Source: Adiantum capillus-veneris (taxonomy: Eukaryota > Streptophyta > Polypodiopsida > Polypodiales > Pteridaceae). From it: 64,000 bases of DNA. Below are positions 21,738 to 33,797 of this stretch, piece after piece. The notes beneath the pieces are model-generated. The model was given only the letters and a program-made list of their open reading frames with translations. It had not been told where the DNA came from and did not search any database. The stretch is taken from contig CM043966.1 of the NCBI GenBank assembly GCA_014529385.2, forward strand, positions 84,807,087-84,871,086. Direction: 5' to 3'. Position numbers and translations under genes: made by a program. Positions within the stretch are counted from its first letter, which is position 1. Each line of letters starts with the position of its first letter.

Positions 21738-23000
21738 CTAGATGGTGTACTCCGCGACGATTGTGTGCATGGGTTGAATAATCGTGTCTATGCATAGCCT
21801 TGGCTCTACCATGCTTTGAAAATCAATGCAGATCAAACCATTATGATGTGCAAGAGTTGGGTCTTGAGTAATTAACTCAAGGGTCTCTGATGTTGAGGCT
21901 TTCTGATGATGTCTTCCAAAGAGCAAATCTTGTAGATTGTGCTCTCTTTGCTTGATTGTGCCATCAGGATGCTTTAGCACGCTAATTTCCTGAGCTGTTG
22001 GTATCACTTTTGACTATTGTTGATCTTTAAATCACCATTGATACCTTGGTTTGCTTGGTGTAAAACGGTGTGGTTGAGGTTTCTGAGGCTTAACTCTCCA
22101 TTGCTTGATTGGTTTTCCCGTTTGCGGAGAAGATAAGTGCTCTTTTTTCTGCCAAATCCATTTTATATTAGTTTCCATGCTCGGAGATGCTCGCCTTTGT
22201 GTTTTGACCTTTGGAATCGTCTTTGGTATTGTCGATGATGTTTTGGAAAACCAAATTTGAATCGGCTTATCCTTAAGCTGTGCTTTTAGTACTTAAATTT
22301 TCCTGACTCCTTGCATTCTACCTATAGCCTTTCTTGATTGATAGAATGGAGAAGATTGATTACTGTGTTTGGTCTGTTGATTACTTCCTTTCCATTCCTC
22401 CTTGCTTGGTGCAATTGTAAGAATAAATTGTCCACCTTTAAGTGATAGCTTGAGCTGATATCCCAATCTGGTACTGCCTTGTATATCCGCATCCAAGGAA
22501 TTCCAAGAATCATCGTCTCATTCATGTGTTCATCTGGTAAGCATACAAACTTTTGAGGGCATGAACATCCATGTACTATCACATTCAAGTTGACTACTCC
22601 CAATGTTGCTGTTGGGTTCTTGTTGCATCCTTTTATTGTCTCTATTCTTGCTACCAAAGACTGACTTGTTGGTTTCTTGTATGTGGAATAACTGTCTGCT
22701 TTACTCGAGCTCTTGTATCGACCAATGTATTCGTGCTATGATTGTTGAGTTGTACTTTGATGCAAAGGTCCATTCCATCTAACCATTCCTCATCTGTTGA
22801 CACTGCATCTTTTGGCAATTCCCATTGTCCGTCATCTATTTCCAGTGTGTTGATGGGAATAGGTATTTGTTGCTTCTTGAAAGCAGTTTTTCTTTTGAGT
22901 ACCCAAAGCTGAGCTTTCTCTTGGGCTTCATCAATAACCTGTTGTCGTTTTATCTTTCTTTGCTTGGCTGCATGCATTCTTTCTAGCAATTCATTCGTTA
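21738..23000 (-). pseudogene. Element B: second retropepsin-like domain and tail after integrase
   Basis: 22989-22651 has a Lys/Gln-rich part and then SGDGMDLCIKVQ-like sequence (LDGMDLCIKVQLNNHSTNTL) leading to VDTRARVKQTVI, where a DTGA motif would be expected. 22657-22322 continues with VNLNVIVHGCSCPQKFVCLP and MILGIPWMRIYKAVPDWD, a typical psi-loop ending of retropepsins. A basic Trp/Pro/Lys/Gln-rich tail follows (KWIWQKKEHL, KQWRVKPQKPQPHR, about 22020-22170), then 21738-22007 with no known domain. The same pair of modules lies after the protease in A1. The middle catalytic residue Gly is Arg, so activity is doubtful. Confidence 0.55.
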
Positions 23001-23289
23001 GCGGAAAATTATACTTCTTTAAACAACATCCACTACTTCAATTAGCCATTGGTTCACCATCTAGGGTGGATAGCTTAGCTGCTCCACTTGGAGATACATC
23101 TTCAATGATAAACGGTCCGTTTTCCTTTTTTTTTAATTTGGGAATGTCTTGCTTAAGGGAATATATTAAAACTAAGTCCCCCTTTTTTGAAAATTTTTGT
23201 AATTAGATGAGAATCCAAAAATTGTTTTTGCTTCCTATTTTGTGCATAGATGTGAGCTACAGTTTAGCCTTTGCTCATCTAGTTTTTCT

Positions 23290-24253
23290 AAATCTTCAAG
23301 TCTTTCTAACAATTCATGTCCACTCCACTTGATATCCTTTGCTACCCTTAGTGTCGGCAATAGAAATTCTATTGATAGTATGGTGTCAAGACCATAAACA
23401 AGGTTAAAGGGTGTAGCATTTAAGGCTGTTTTGAATGAAACTCGATAAGCCTATAGAGTAGCATGGAGATTCACTTCCCAGTCTGTCCTTCTTGAACTAA
23501 CCATTTTAGTCAATACTGAGATAAGAATCGTATTCGTATGCTCAGCTTGTCCGTTTTCTTGTGGGTGATAGGGAGCTGATTTGTTATGGATGACCATAAA
23601 TTCAGTAAGAAAATACTCAATTACCTCATTGCGGAAATGTGTTTTCCTATCACTGACAATTTCTATTGGCAGTCCATATCTTGTGAATACATACTCATAA
23701 AAGAATGCGACAGTGGTTCTGGCATCATTCGTTTGAGTTGCTTTAACCTCGGCCCTTAACCTCGGCCCTTAACCTCGGCCCACTTAGTCAAATAGTCCGT
23801 AGCTACAATGACATATTGAGCTTGGGTTCTATAAGCAGGTGGTTGTATTGGCCCAACAAAGTTTATACCCCATTTTGCAAAAGCGCTAGCCCCCATCATT
23901 GGTCTTAAGGGCATGCTATCTACTCTTGTTGGCATTTTTGCTCGTTAACAAGCATCACATCTTCAAATATATTCTTTGTCATTTGCAAAAAGTGTTGGCC
24001 ACCATATGCCTACCATTAAGATTGCTCTTGCAGTGGTCTCACTAGAAAAGTGACCTCCAGCTAATCTAGCATGTGCTTGTTCTATAATCTGAATATATTT
24101 GTCTTTATATGCACAAAGACGCAAATTTTGATCCTTACCTCTCTGATACAATTGGTTTTCAATGAGAGAATAGTCTCTCGCTTGAGTTTCAATTACTCTT
24201 TGACGGCGTTTACTCATATTCTCAGGAAGTGCTCGGCTCGATAAGTAAGACAA
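23290..24253 (-). pseudogene. IN: Element B integrase
   Basis: 24253-23963 encodes the N-terminal zinc-binding part (QLYQRGKDQNLRLC, HARLAGGHFSSETTARAIL, GIWWPTLFANDKEY, then CDAC), with two His and a CX2C pair. The core follows: FAKWGINFVGPIQPP, VATDYLTKWAE with the first catalytic Asp, and the end region YRVSFKTALNATPFNLVYGL at about 23370-23450. Stops and frame changes break it. A 14-15-bp unit (CTTAACCTCGGCCC) is repeated in tandem at about 23752-23782 right behind the first catalytic motif. Confidence 0.85.
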
Positions 24254-24500
24254 AATAGTTACTCCACTTAGGAACAGGTGGCATTTGAAACAATGTTACA
24301 TGAGGCATGGGTGTGTGTTTTTGACATTGAGGGCATTGTATTAAAAAAGAGCGAATATCACTTCTCATAGCTGGCCAAAATACTCCAAGTCTGAACATCC
24401 TTTGCATAGTTTGGTGTTCAGCAAAGTGAAGTCCCACTATGGTAATATGTGCTTGACTTAGGTATTGGTTTTTATCTTCAAAATTAATGTATAAGAGCAA
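24254..24500 (-). pseudogene. Element B: additional H2C2 zinc-binding domain upstream of integrase
   Basis: The frame 24500-24222 contains HITIVGLHFAEHQTMQRM, GVFWPAMRSDIRSF and CPQCQK, a complete integrase-type H2C2 zinc finger, followed by MPPVPKWSNYF, which resembles the linker to an integrase core. The core is missing here; instead the normal integrase with its own H2C2 begins about 100 bp further on. RNase H ends just upstream (about 24645). Explanations: internal duplication, recombination between two elements, or a real double-finger architecture. Confidence 0.6.
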
Positions 24501-24644
24501 TATTCCATCTCAGTTTCTTTTATATAGCCTACCAGCTAGTAATTGATACATAGCCAATTGCTCAATTAATCCGATTGTAATAGGAAGTGGTATTTGTGAA
24601 TCCACTTGAACTATGGTCATCAATGATACCATACTTTTCGACCA

Positions 24645-25801
24645 TCAAGGTATCATTTCCATGGAGAAAAAATATGCATTTGGTAGATCATCATCTACTC
24701 CTTTAGGTGATTCCCCTGAAGCAATCCTTGACAAATGATCTACTCTTTGATGAGTAGTGCCCTTTTTTACAACCATAGTGAAATCAAATTCCAGAAGAAT
24801 GATGAACCATCTGACTATTCTTCTTGTGATGCATGTCTTTTTGACCAAGTACGATAAATCTTGGTGGTCCACGAAGAACACAAACTTGTTTTCTAATAGG
24901 TAATGTCTATACCTTTTTACGGCATAGATCATCCCTAATGCTTCTCTTTCGGTGGTGGTATAATTATTTTCTGCCATGTTGAACTGTCGGCTAGCATAAG
25001 AAATAGGAAAATAAATTTTCCCGTCCCCTAGTTAAGCTAGTATACATCCTACGGCAAAATTGGAAGCATCTACATGTATGTGGAATATCTTAATCCAATC
25101 TGGTGCTTTCAATATTGGAGCTGCTTAAGTTCTATGAAGGATTCTTCACATGCTTCAGTCCACTCAAAGTGTGTAATCAAGCTATACATGGGTTTTGCAA
25201 TTATAGCGTACATGTAAATGAACCGTCTGTAATATCCACAATGTCCCATGAAGGCTTGAACCCCCTTGACTATTGTTAGTCTAAGAAAATCAGCAATAAC
25301 ATGAATTTTATCCAAATCAAAAGCTATGCCATTTTTAGATACTATATTTTCCAAGAAATTTTCCTTCTCTACCCATGAATGTGCACTTTTCACGATTTAA
25401 ACAAATCCTATAAAGTCTACATTTTTTGAATACCTTTTTGAGGTGTTCAAAATGATTAGCTCAGATTGACGAATGTACTCATAGATCATCCATATATACT
25501 TCCAAGAATATTATTTTCAAAGCATGGCTCATCAATCTTTGAAAGGTGGCAGGAGCATTAGTGAACCCAAAAGGCATACCCCAACAGGGAAAAATACCCC
25601 ATTTCGTTGCAAAAGCAGTCTTATGCTGATCTTTTGGGTCAATCAAAAGTTGATTGTATCCCAAAAAGCCATCTAAGAAGGTGTAAGCTTATTTTCCCGC
25701 AACTCGTTCTAACACATGCTCAATGATTGGAAGAGGAAATTTTTCTTTAATAGTAGCTGCATTCACTTTCTTGAGGTTGATACACACTCGTAATTTTCCA
25801 T
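24645..25801 (-). pseudogene. RT: Element B reverse transcriptase (C-terminal part) and RNase H
   Basis: From the Copia insertion point: KLRVCINLKKVNAATI (about 25760-25800), then GYNQLLIDPKDQHKTAFA, GMPFGFTNAPATFQRLM, VYMDDL (the YxDD catalytic box, about 25480), and after stops GVQAFMGHCGYYRRFI with the thumb (25109-25393). RNase H follows: ENNYTTTEREALGMIYAVKR, FFVDHQDLSYL and VDHLSRIASGE, with the Glu and Asp positions kept. Several frame changes and stops. Confidence 0.88.
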
Positions 25802-26029
25802 TGTTACCATATACATGTGGTAGTGATGTGTGTGAACACACTAGGACCGCCGAGGAATTTTTTTCCTCTTTAGGAGGTTTATTCCCCCGTGCATTGTATA
25901 TACGCCCATCAAATCTAGGGCTATTAATCTTTCCATTGCACACTAAGTAACACACTCTCTATTGTGTGCCTTCAGATTCCTTCGTCTTCTCCAAGCTGTG
26001 TGCATTTCTCTGCAACCCTAATTCCAACA
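25802..26029 (+). repeat. Copia left LTR
   Basis: 228 bp, TG...CA, matched by 30627-30852. Followed by the primer site TGGTATCAGAGC at 26032-26043, complementary to the 3' end of initiator Met tRNA. Confidence 0.95.
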
Positions 26030-26313
26030 ATTGGTATCAGAGCAGGTTGCGTCCTCCCGGGCTTAGTCGTTAGAGCTGCTCCCTTTCCCCGATTACAGTG
26101 AGATTTGGCGAGCATTTGCAGGTCGAAAAATATTTCGGCTACAAGCAGGTCTGCACAGTCAATTTCGTCATTTTGTCAAGAATTTTTTTCAATGCCAATT
26201 TCTACATAACTGGTGCCTTACAGTCTTCTACAATCTGTGCTATATAGCATGTGTTGTTCCCAATCTGTTTCTCCTATTTTTGGGTAGTTTTCACATCAGG
26301 TGCAGCATTTACC

Positions 26314-27230
26314 ATGGCTGACAACAACGCATATGTCTTCAAGATGTTTGTTGTTGAGGACAGGTTGGATGGGGACAATTACCCTATGTGGGCTTATATG
26401 ATGCAACACGTTCTTGTGTCAAAGGGCATTTGAAATATTGTGCAGGGCATTGATGTACGTCCTGGTTCTGAGGATGTAGGCGATGTTGAGGATGTTGCAG
26501 GTCTTGCTGCTATTAGAGTTGTTTTGCTTACGACAGAACAAGATCATTGGGATGTAAAGGATGCGTAGGCTCATGCATTGATTGCGTTGTCTATGAAGCG
26601 CACCCTTGTTCCTCACATCCGTTCAGCAAAATCTGCAAAACAGGCTTGGGATTTTTTGGCTGGTCTTTATGCAAGTCGCAATGAGGCTAAAATTGCTTTG
26701 CTACGTAAAGAGCTGGAGTCGAAGATTATGCATGAGGAAGATGATATGGACACTTTTGTTGCTAGTGTCAAGGATATCAATGAGAAACTTATTTCTGCAG
26801 GTGAAGTCATTTTAGACAGCTCCCTTGTGCAGACTGTTCTTGATGCCTTACCAGATTCTTACCAGACTTTTGCTAGTACTTGGAGACTTATGACCCAAGG
26901 AAATCCAGAATTTTGTCAAGTTTGATGCATTATGCACATTGCTGTTGCAAGAGTCACTTTCCAGAAAAAACAGGACTAGACAATGTGTAGTTGAATAGGC
27001 TTTTATTGCTTCTCAAAGAAAGGGTGGTAACAGAAATGCAGCCACTTCTTATGGTTCTGATGCGAGTGGCAAAACTTCTGTTCCTAATGCTTCTGCTGGT
27101 AGCACTTCGTCTGGCAATTCTGGTGATAAGGGAAAAAAGAAGATGCATTTCCATTATTGTAAAGGTAATGATCACTTGATCAAGCAGTGTCCTAAGTTGA
27201 AGGCAAAAGAGGCTAAGAAGAAGAGGGTGG
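26314..27230 (+). pseudogene. gag: Copia gag
   Basis: ATG at 26314 (MADNNAYVFKMF). A Copia-type gag (UBN2/DUF4219-like) with NYPMWAYMMQHVLVSKG, AKQAWDFLAGLYAS, ALLRKELESKIMHEED and VQTVLDALPDSYQTFAS. In-frame stops at about 26431 and 26566. A zinc-knuckle remnant, HFHYCKGNDHLIKQCPK at about 27146-27195, has lost its first Cys (Phe instead). The rest needs frame changes. Confidence 0.88.
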
Positions 27231-27369
27231 TTCCACTGCAAATGCTGGTTCCACTACAAATGCAACCATTGTTGAGTCTTCTGTAAAAGGAGACTGTGAT
27301 GCTGATATCGATGCATAATGGTCTTTTAGCGCAGAGTGCACTTACAATCCTGTTGTCCATGATGCATGC

Positions 27370-28792
27370 TTGTCAATTGCTGCAAATTCACATGTGTGGT
27401 ATTTTGATAGTGGTTCTACAAAGCACATTACCTCACATCGTGAATTGTTCACCTCTCTCGAGTCTGTCCCTTATGGGAATTCAGCTACTTGTGCCAACAA
27501 TGCCTCTTATCCGGTTCAGGGAGTTGGAAAGATTGTGATTACTGCTGCAAATGGCAGTTCCTTCACACTTGTTGATGCAATTTATGTACCTGGGATCAAG
27601 AAGAATCTCTTGTCTATATCCGCACTTGCTAGACTTGGATTTGTAGTCAAATTTGTGGATGACAGATGTACAGTTCATGATCTCAGTTTTGTGATGAAAT
27701 TGTTGCATCTGGCCTTTTGTGCCGTGGGCTGTATAAGATCACTTTGTATGACAAGTGTGGACAAAATTTTGCAAATGATGTTGCAGATTCAAGGGCTATT
27801 TCAGATGCAAAACTTTGACATGCACGTTTTGGTCATCTGAATTTTGCCAGTTTGCTGCGTTTGCAAAAATCTGATATGGTTGCTTCTTTGCCACCTCTTG
27901 AAGCACCTGTCAAACATGTTTGTAAAGGCTATATTTGGGTAAGATGCAGCCTTCTAAGTTTCCAAATGATGGTTCAATTTGGGCCACATGCAGGTTGCAG
28001 CTTGTGCATAGTGATGTTTGTGGGCCCATGTAAACTCCATCCTTGCGCAATTACCTTTACTTCGTGACTTTCATTGATGATTACTCCAGGCATGCATGGG
28101 TAATTCCGCTTAAAGCAAAGTTCGAAGTTTTTATGTGCTTCAAACAATTTCTGGCTATGGCTGAAAATGTCTCGAAATATACTATGGGCACCCTCCGTTC
28201 CAATCGAGGGGGGGAGTATATGTCTCATGAATTCAATGCATTTCTGGCTAGTCGTGGGATAAAACACCAATGTACAGTGCCTTATAGACCTCAACAAGAT
28301 GGTGTTGCTGAGAGGAAAAACATTTCACTTACAGAAATGGCGCGATGTATGGTCAAAAGGCCATATTCTTTTTGGCTTGAGGCCATCATGTGTGCCACTT
28401 ATGTACTAAACAGGTGTCCTACGAAAGCTTTGCAGTCTATTACTCCATATGAAGCATGGCATGATAGAAAGCCTTCTATTGAGCATATGCATGTTTTTGG
28501 TTGTTTGGCATATGCTTTGGTGCCACAAACACAACGCAGAAAATTGGATGATAAGGCTGTCAAATGTATTTTTGCTAGTTATAGTGTTGAAAGAAAAGGT
28601 TACAGGTTGTATCATCCGCAAACAAAACGTATCCTGGTTTCACGGGATGTAGTATTTGTGGAAGACTGTGTTCTACCCTTGCTCTCATGTACTAGAGACA
28701 GTAATGTAAGCTCACAGGACATTTATGACACTTTGTTGCCTCTTTTTGGTGGTGGAAATACAAATGTAAGTTCCAATGAGGCAAATGTATAG
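27370..28792 (+). pseudogene. PR-IN: Copia protease and integrase
   Basis: WYFDSGSTKHITSHRELF (about 27400) is the Copia protease active site. A pre-integrase remnant follows (HARFGHLNFASLL, about 27820-27860). The integrase core at 28043-28792 has FIDDYSRHAWVIPLK, then LRSNRGGEYMS, in which the second catalytic Asp is Asn, and VAERKN with the Glu. The C-terminal part has VFGCLAYALVP and GYRLYHPQTKRILVSRDVVF. The Asp-to-Asn change would inactivate integration. Confidence 0.9.
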
Positions 28793-28975
28793 CCTATGGG
28801 GGTTTCTGAAAATGTTACAGATCAACCTATCACTGATGCAGATATACATGATGTACTTGATGAGGAAAGGGCTGAAAATGAGCAGGCTAGAGGTATTGCG
28901 TGATAGTAAATTGGATGCACCTTTGTCTAGTCGTACTCATTCAGGCTCTCGCCATGCATCTTATGCATCAGATTG

Positions 28976-30520
28976 TTATGCTTTGGCTGTGTCTAGCTTA
29001 CATGATGTTGAGGAACCTCTATCTTTTAATGAAGCACATAATTTAGAAAATTGGATGGTTGCCATGCAATCAGAATATGATGCACTTATAGGAAATGACA
29101 CATGGACTTTATGTGATTTGCCTCCTGGCAAAAAGGCCATTGGTACGAAGTGGGTATAAAAGTTGAAACGCAAGCCGAATGGTGAGATTTATCGCCATAA
29201 GACTCGACTTGTTGCAAAGGGTTATGCACAACAAAAAGGCATCGATTATGAAGAGACTTTTTCTCCCACTTTCCGTATGACTATTATACATTTTCTATGT
29301 GCATTAGCAGCTCATTTTGGCTGGGATGTACATCAATCATACATTGTCACCGCTTTCTTGAATGGTGACATATTTGAGGAAGTTTATGTAACACAGCCTC
29401 ACGATTTTGTCATAAAAGGACAAGAGGACAAAGTATGCAGATGTAAGAAGGCTTTGTATGGGTTGAAGCAATCTCCTCATGCTTGGTATGAGAAAGTTGG
29501 CACTCATTTGGTCAAACGAGGCTTTTGTAACAGTTCGACAGAAAGCACATTGTATGTAAAGTGTGAGGGTGATGTACTTCTCATTGTGGTTCTTTATGTT
29601 GATGATCTGCTGATCGCTAGACCAAATGAGAGACATATTGGTGACTTTAAGGCTGAATTTGAATTCTACTTTCAAGATGAAAGATTTGGAGCTGTTGCAT
29701 CATTACTTGGGTATACAGTTTAAGCAATGTGATGGTGGTATTGCCCTGTGTCAGAAAAGTTACATAGAGACATTGCTATGTAAGTTTGGACTTGAGGATT
29801 GCAAACCTATTGCCACTCCCATGTAAACAGGTTTGAAGTTGAGTCTACATGATGCTGGCGATCCTGCTAATGTCACTCTTTATCAAACTCTTGTTGGCTG
29901 CCTCATTTATGTATGCAACACGAGGCCGGATATTCAGTTTGCAGTTTCACAGGTCAACAAATTTATGCATAGCCCAGGGTCTAAGCATTAGAAATCTATC
30001 AAGAGGATTTTTTGCTACCTTAGTGGCACTTTACATCTTGGATTGTTTTATCCCAAGGGGGGATCATTGCCGCCAGAATTACATGTTTTTTCGGACTCAG
30101 ATTGGCCTGGTTGTTTTGACACACGAGTGTCCACAAGTGGTTTTTGTTTCATGCTCGGTAGTTCATGTATATCATGGCTGAGCAAGAAGCAACCTACTAT
30201 GGCCACTTCAAGTTGTGAGGCAGAGTACAGGGCAGACCTCACAACTACGGTTGAGTGTATATGGCTCAGACGCCTTATGGCTGATTTGGGTGTTGGAGAG
30301 GACACTGCCAACACTATCTACACTAACAGTCAGTGCGCATTGGCAATTGTGAGGAATCCAATTTTTCATGCTCACACAAAGCACATTGAGGTGCATTATC
30401 ACTATGTCAGGGAGAGGATCTCAGCAAGAGAGATCAACTTGGATTATGCGCCAACACAGGACACCTTGCAGATCTTTAGACAAAGGCATTGTCTCGTGAG
30501 AAGCTTGAAGCTTTCCGTAA
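28976..30520 (+). pseudogene. RT-RH: Copia reverse transcriptase and RNase H
   Basis: NWMVAMQSEYDALIGNDTW opens the domain; a TAA at 29158 interrupts KWV*KLKRKPNGE. RT continues with RLVAKGYAQQKGIDYEETF, VTAFLNGDIFEEVYV, ALYGLKQSPHAWYEK and LYVDDLLIA (catalytic YVDD). A frame change near 29680 leads to HHYLGIQFKQ and KPIATPM, then RNase H (FSDSDWPGCFDTR, SSCEAEYRADLTT, NSQCALAIVRNP, HTKHIEVHYHYVRE). Typical Copia order and length. Confidence 0.9.
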
Positions 30521-30626
30521 AGCTTTGGGCTTACTCCTCTTTGTGGATTAATCATGTCCTCAGGGCATGGCACTTCCCTTTACTCATGTACCAGCTCTCA
30601 TTCACCGCATCACTCCAGGGGGGATC

Positions 30627-30852
30627 TGTTACCATATACATGTGGTAGTGATGTGTGTGAACACACTAGGACCACTAGGGCATTTTTTTCCTCTTTAGGA
30701 GGTTTTTTCCCCGTGCATTGTATATATGCCCATCACTCTAGGGCTATCTATATTTCCATTGCACACTAAGTAACACACTCTCTATTGTGTGCCTTGAGCT
30801 TCCTTCATCTTCTCCAAGTTGTGTGCGTTCCTCTGCAACCCTAATTCCAACA
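30627..30852 (+). repeat. Copia right LTR
   Basis: 226 bp, preceded by the purine-rich AGGGGGGAT (30617-30625) and followed by target duplication TCCAT. Confidence 0.95.
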
Positions 30853-31187
30853 TCCATTCTTCTTGGGTACTACCACAATTGGAGACACCCAATCTGTGTG
30901 TTCAATTACATAAATGAATTTGGCTTCCTTAGTTTTTCAATCTCTTCTTTGATCTTTATGGCAAATGTTTGATTGTATGTGTATGGCATTTGTATGCTTG
31001 GTTTTACATCATCTCTCATGGATATGATATGTTGACAGATTTCTAGATCAACACCCTTGAGATCCTTGTAAGACCAAGCGAAGATACCACGATACTCTTT
31101 CAACAAGCTTAACAAAATCTCTTCTTCTTCTTTTGTTAGGTCATTTGTAATGTAGGCAGGCCTAGGGTCTTCTCCCGGCTCAGCCAA
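30853..31187 (-). pseudogene. RT: Element B reverse transcriptase, N-terminal part
   Basis: 31187-30906 encodes the lead-in of a Ty3-type RT: DLTKEEEEILLSLLKEYRG, FAWSYKDLKGVD, PYTYNQTFAIKIKEEIEKL. It continues with WVSPIVVVPKKNG up to the Copia insertion. The other half is at 24645-25801. Confidence 0.85.
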
Positions 31188-32101
31188 ATCTATCTTTTTT
31201 GTATTTTCAGGCCCTTCGTAGGACTCACCCTAATTTTTGCAGTCCTCTAACAGGTTGTTCAACAATGATTTTTTGATCTTGGAGAGTATATTATTTGTAA
31301 TGGGATGGAACACTCATTACATCTTTACCATCCTCTTTTGTGGTTTCCTTTCAGTTGTATATATCCTTTAGAGCTTTTTTCAACTCTTGATACTTCTTTT
31401 TTCACTCAAGTCGAGTCATGGTTGACTCCTTTTCCTGTTTCTTTGGCCTTGCTTGAGTATCCTTCTTTGTTTTTCTTAATGTTTTTGACATTTTTGGATT
31501 TTTGTTTGAAGGATATCTGCCAGTGCTTTTGTCGTTGACACAATCATGTGCATCTATCTGTATCAGGAACTGTGTTCTACTGGAGACTGATGACATAAGT
31601 CTAGCTTTCACAGTTCTCGTGTCTCTTTTTCGTCTATACCATTTTTATCTTCTCGGATTCTGGTTAGGAAAGTCAAAAAACTTTTCCTTCCCTTCTTTCA
31701 AGAGTAGGTTAGCTCTCACATGTTCTTTTTTTGATCCCGAATCTTCTAAGGTAGCTGAGTGTTCTTCTAACTCATTTGTTGCATCATAGTAGAGGTCTGG
31801 AAAAATATGCTGAGCTTTCATCAAGTCCTTGGGTTCCTCAATTTCATCTTCAATGTATTTAGATGGGAATTATTTCATATCCGTCCTCATTGCAAAATTG
31901 AGTAGGCATAGACGTATTCACACACAGATCCATTGTCGCTAAACTTTTGAGTCCACTCAAATGGCTCTTGAACAAATTTTTTGGAAAGGGTTCAGGTACA
32001 TATGCTTCGTTTGTGCAATCCCTTTCTAGGATACATTCTTCTCTTTTTAAGCTCCCATTTTTTGAAGCTCCACAGATCCAAATAGGAGTGTCATTGTTCA
32101 A
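31188..32101 (-). pseudogene. Element B: segment between protease and RT
   Basis: 32101-31859 encodes IWICGASKNGSLKREECILE and AYVPEPFPKNLF, collinear with WMCGALKCGS and AYIPEPFPEQLF in A1 (11650-11760). This shows homology beyond the enzyme domains. The part to 31188 is Lys/Glu-rich and broken by stops. Function unknown. Confidence 0.6.
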
Positions 32102-32138
32102 CCACGATGGAAGCTTAGTTTCAGCCGAGGAGACTAAA

Positions 32139-32873
32139 TCAAACGTACTCTTGTATGGGCATTTTCATGACATCTCTATAAGTGTGATCTTTTAGATTAA
32201 CCCTTGTTATAGATCCCACTTGCTTCAAGTACAAATAACTGTTTCCCCAATCTTGGATAAGCTGTACCTGTCGCATGAAAGGTCTTTCCAATATGATTTT
32301 GTAATTGAGTTTTTTTCCAAAGTCTTCTATGGAAAAAGTGTGTTGATATACAATCCCACATGAGACTATCACTTTTTCAAGCAGCCCTAATGGTCTTTCA
32401 ATGTGTCCGTCAGCCAATTGCAATTTCATTCGAGTTTGTCTAATGGCTAGCTATCCTCAGGATTCCCATATTGCTTTCGTGGCTATGGCTATGCCTCTCC
32501 CACTATCCAGTATTGCCATGGTTTCAATGTCATTATATCTCACTGGAAGGGTTGTGTTCCCTTCTTCCCCTTTGTAATATTCTCCAACTTTGTTCATTGG
32601 AACAGATCGAATCTCTTTGTTGTCCATTTTGTTTTTCAATTTTTCCAATTTTTTTGAGATTAGCCCCGTTATTCTCACCTTCTCTAGGGTTATCTGTAGA
32701 TCATTCCATAAATATGGTATGAGTTTTAACAGCTCTCCCAAAGTAAGAGTGCATTGGATGGGTGTAGACATGATTGAATGAATGTTGTCTACTTCTAGGG
32801 TTTGTTTCGCTCTTTTTAATATAGTGGTCTTACACACTATGAATCCATCTTCGTTATCTCCCAAGTAAGAGGG
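32139..32873 (-). pseudogene. PR: Element B retropepsin
   Basis: LKTLPSYLGD starts the segment, then VGEYYKGEEGNTTLPVRYND and AILDSGRGIAIATKAIW with the catalytic Asp-Ser-Gly. After a stop: MKLQLADGHIERPLGLLEKV, IILERPFMRQVQLIQDWG (psi-loop; Glu replaces Gly in the ILGRPF motif), ending YRDVMKMPIQEY. The A1 protease is collinear. Confidence 0.85.
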
Positions 32874-32883
32874 TAATGTTTTC

Positions 32884-33757
32884 AAGGCATTAGAAAATTT
32901 CGAAGGTCATTTGGAGAGCTTTGTAAGAAATAGTATTTCTCTCTCTAGAAACTTTTTTTAAAATGCACTTGCACCTTGTGAGTACGTCCAAAAGGACAAC
33001 CAGACACTTTAAAAAGTAGATTTATATTCCCAATCCTCCTTGAAAACGGTCACTTTTTTATTTAATGTGAGCATCTTTTTCAGGAGGCAGGTGCGACGCA
33101 TTCAAGGCAGCTTATGTCATCACTGAAAGTTGAAAAGTCACAAACTGTCAAATAGTGATAGATTTTGAGGCTTTTGACACCATCAATGCGTCTGGAACGC
33201 CAAAATACCCTAAAAACGAATATCTACTTGTCTCATTCCGACATCCGGAGAGGCAAAAAATATCAAAAAACCCCAAAAAATGGGCTTTTTACTTAAGGCG
33301 CGCGAGGAGGCATTCTAAAATGCTAGAATGCCCCTCTGCGCGCCGTTAGTACAAAGCTCCTTTTAGTGATTTTTGAACAACTATCTTTCAAGAAAGCCTA
33401 CCCATGTTTCTCTATTGCACTTTTGCACCATGCTCTCTATCTCTCTCTCTCTCTCTTTCTCCCTCTCCCTCTCCCTCTCCTTTCTATAGCTTAGCATATT
33501 TAAAGAGAGAGAGAGAGAGAGAGACTCCCACTACTAACGGCGCGCGTGGAGCATGTTTTGACCTCAAAAAACACCTCCTCGCGCCGTTAGTATAAGGTAA
33601 CAGAAGGACTCTCTCTCTCTCTCTTTCCCCCGCCTTACTTCCTCTCTCTATAACACTCACACATACACACATAAACACATACACTGGTGGATGCACAGTA
33701 CTAAAGGCGCGCATAGAGACATGCACACCGGTTGTGCCTCTCTACGCGCGCCTATAG

Positions 33758-33797
<40 letters not shown>

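Larger units (their letters stand above)
25802..30852 (+). mobile_element. Copia element inserted in element B RT
   Basis: 5051 bp. LTRs of 228 and 226 bp (TGTTACCATA ... TTCCAACA), 5-bp target duplication TCCAT at 25797-25801 and 30853-30857, tRNA-iMet primer site and a purine tract. The B RT frame is continuous across the duplication on the minus strand (VVVPKKNG on one side, KLRVCINL on the other). LTR difference about 8% by eye, so clearly older than A1 and A2. Plus-strand pol is in Copia order (integrase before RT) and full of stops. Confidence 0.96.
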
